Shown: positions 62,812 to 64,000 of the stretch, piece by piece
Layout: each line of letters opens with the position of its first letter
Position numbering within the stretch: position 1 is the first letter of the stretch
Source: Rheinheimera lutimaris
Lineage (GTDB): Bacteria > Pseudomonadota > Gammaproteobacteria > Enterobacterales > Alteromonadaceae
DNA length: 64,000 bases
Reading direction: 5' to 3'
NCBI RefSeq assembly: GCF_013283795.1
Contig: NZ_JABSOD010000002.1
Location: forward strand, 281,262-345,261
The notes under the pieces: model-generated
The model's input: only the letters and a program-made list of their open reading frames with translations
Databases searched by the model: none
What the model was told of the DNA's origin: nothing
Program-made: the position numbers and the translations under genes

Positions 62812-63270
62812 ATGAACATTATTCCCGGCCGGCTCGACTCGCCGGCGGTCAGGCAGTTATTGCAGGGTCATTTAGACGATATGTATGCCACCTCTCCACC
62901 AGAGAGTGTGCACGCGCTGGATATCAGTAAACTACAGGCGCCGGATATCCGTTTCTGGGGCGCCTGGCAGGGTGACACCTTACTGGGCTGTGTGGCGCTT
63001 AAACAACACAGCAACGATATGGCAGAAATTAAATCTATGCGCACCGCACCCGAAGCACGCGGGCAGGGCATAGGCCGCGCCTTATTACAGTTTTTGCTAA
63101 AAGAGGCCAGCCAAAGCGGTATTAAACAGCTGTTTCTGGAAACCGGCTCGATGGAGTTTTTCCTGCCGGCCCGCACCTTGTACCAAAGCGCCGGCTTTAA
63201 TTACTGCGGCCGCTTCGCCGATTACCCGGAAGACCCGAACAGTACGTTTATGACAAAAACGCTGGAATAA
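62812..63270 (+). CDS. GNAT-family N-acetyltransferase
   Basis: A 152-residue GNAT protein. The acetyl-CoA loop is MRTAPEARGQGIGRALLQFLL (shown in two parts: MRTAPEARG, QGIGRALLQ), in motif A, and LYQSAGFNYCGRFADYPED is motif B. LFLETGSMEFFLPARTLY matches the PhnO/YhfO-like subgroup of small-molecule or amino-acid acetyltransferases. The substrate is unknown. It is followed after 12 bases by the NTF2-like gene and may be in one operon with it. The upstream hairpins may influence expression. Confidence 0.88.
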   Translation: MNIIPGRLDSPAVRQLLQGHLDDMYATSPPESVHALDISKLQAPDIRFWGAWQGDTLLGCVALKQHSNDMAEIKSMRTAPEARGQGIGRALLQFLLKEASQSGIKQLFLETGSMEFFLPARTLYQSAGFNYCGRFADYPEDPNSTFMTKTLE

Positions 63271-63282
63271 GGCTGCCATACT

Positions 63283-63654
63283 ATGGCTAACGATATGGCT
63301 AACGATATGAATAACGAACAAACAGTATTGCCGGTACAACGCCAGCTGGATGCTTACAACGCTAAAGATCTCGCTGCTTTTATAAGCTGCTACCACAGTG
63401 ATATTGCTATTTACCGCATGCCGGCAACAGAGCCTGCTTTAACAGGCCGTGAAGCTCTGGCCGCTTTTTATAAAGCCGAGCGCTTTACCATAGCCGCGCT
63501 GCGCGCCGAAGTGCTGCAGCGCATGGTGGTGGGTAATAAGGTTATCGACCATGAAAAAGTATACGGCATGGCCGAACAGCCGTATCAGGTAGTAGTGGTG
63601 TACGAAGTACAAGATGGCCTGATAATAAATGCCTGGTTTTATCCGGCAGGGTGA
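63283..63654 (+). CDS. NTF2-like / SnoaL-type small protein
   Basis: A 123-residue cone-fold protein of the NTF2/SnoaL superfamily: VQRQLDAYNAKDLAAFISCYHSDIAIY, GREALAAFYKAERF and GLIINAWFYPAG at the end. Many relatives are annotated as steroid delta-isomerase-like, without evidence for that reaction here. The first codons are a duplicated ATGGCTAACGAT (MANDMANDM), so translation could begin at any of three in-frame ATGs; I give the first. It overlaps the neighbourhood of the next gene, with only 11 bases between stop and ATG. Confidence 0.82.
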   Translation: MANDMANDMNNEQTVLPVQRQLDAYNAKDLAAFISCYHSDIAIYRMPATEPALTGREALAAFYKAERFTIAALRAEVLQRMVVGNKVIDHEKVYGMAEQPYQVVVVYEVQDGLIINAWFYPAG

Positions 63655-63665
63655 AGAGTCAATTT

Positions 63666-63971
63666 ATGACAGAAAAAGCGTTTGTAGAGTTTTACTTATC
63701 TCAGCAGTTATTTTTAATGCCGCTGATTATATTGTTCTCAGCGGGGCTTACCATGCTGCTATTTGGCAGTATGGTGGCGGCATTAACTGCTTTGGGAAAT
63801 CGCAATTGGCTTTGGGGCATAGCAATCTTGTTGTCAGGATGGGTAGCAGGTTTGCCGTATTCACTGCTACATAAACATGCCGACTATGCCAAATCACTGA
63901 TGCTAAAAGGCATTGCAGTCATTGGCGTATCATTGGTGGCAGCTTGCGTCCTGTGGCTATTGGTATGGTAA
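63666..63971 (+). CDS. Small three-helix membrane protein, unknown function
   Basis: A 101-residue protein from the ATG at 63666, which has a GAAGAG ribosome site 8 bases before it; an in-frame GTG at 63651 overlaps the previous stop and is less likely. Three hydrophobic helices are visible: FLMPLIILFSAGLTMLLFG, WLWGIAILLSGWVAGLPYS and IAVIGVSLVAACVLWLLVW, with a short loop carrying HKHADYAK. I recognise no family. It is close to the NTF2-like gene and likely co-transcribed. It ends about 30 bases before the window edge. Confidence 0.7.
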   Translation: MTEKAFVEFYLSQQLFLMPLIILFSAGLTMLLFGSMVAALTALGNRNWLWGIAILLSGWVAGLPYSLLHKHADYAKSLMLKGIAVIGVSLVAACVLWLLVW

Positions 63972-64000
63972 TACACCCATTTTTAATTGACGCTAAAAGT

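Overview
The window is a continuous stretch of chromosome from a gammaproteobacterium. Gene content (Rnf/Rsx complex followed by nth, TamA-TamB, CmoM, AsnB, a CsrD-like protein with degenerate GGDEF/EAL domains, an extra EF-G, a secreted subtilase with a PPC domain) and a GC content near 50% suggest the Rheinheimera/Alishewanella/Arsukibacterium group or a close Alteromonadales relative. That placement is inference from gene content; no 16S gene is present.

Layout. 1-7.2 kb: end of a two-component sensor kinase, a secreted S8 protease, a hemolysin-III membrane protein, a glycosyltransferase, an Ala/Lys-rich small protein and a Nif3-type protein. 7.2-15.2 kb: cmoM, tamB-tamA on the opposite strand, a KAS-III-type enzyme and a small CBM48 protein. 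15.6-24.8 kb: an RND efflux pair, asnB, a DUF3025 protein and a NatAB-type ABC exporter. 24.9-27.5 kb: bfd under a likely Fur box, an aspartoacylase-family enzyme, a solute-binding protein and gloA. 27.5-33.3 kb: a gene cassette lying between a partial copy and the intact copy of the 3' end of nth. It holds a TetR regulator, an old yellow enzyme, two SDRs, a small membrane protein and an MDR reductase, with a perfect 26-bp palindrome between the regulator and the reductase genes. 33.0-41.4 kb: rsxABCDGE-nth and the CsrD-like protein. 41.5-42.5 kb: nine tandem tRNA-Asn(GTT) genes behind one strong stable-RNA-type promoter. 43.0-46.3 kb: MATE exporter and uvrB. 46.5-54.5 kb: a second RND pair translationally coupled to an M14 peptidase, then a chemoreceptor. 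54.4-60.3 kb: a four-gene operon of circularly permuted ATP-grasp, alpha-E, ATP-grasp/alpha-E fusion and transglutaminase. 60.4-64 kb: a stand-alone EF-G and three small genes.

The most unusual items are four. (1) The nth 3'-end duplication flanks a 5-kb redox cassette, with a further 27-bp nth-like tail next to gloA. (2) The nine-copy tRNA-Asn array has two spacer families and several copies carrying substitutions at structurally important positions. (3) The ATP-grasp/alpha-E/transglutaminase operon is a predicted but biochemically obscure peptide or amide-forming system; one of its two ATP-grasp proteins appears to have lost the nucleotide-binding loop. (4) A strong hairpin carrying a consensus DnaA box lies upstream of the MATE gene. 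No phage, transposase, integrase, rRNA operon or CRISPR array is visible.
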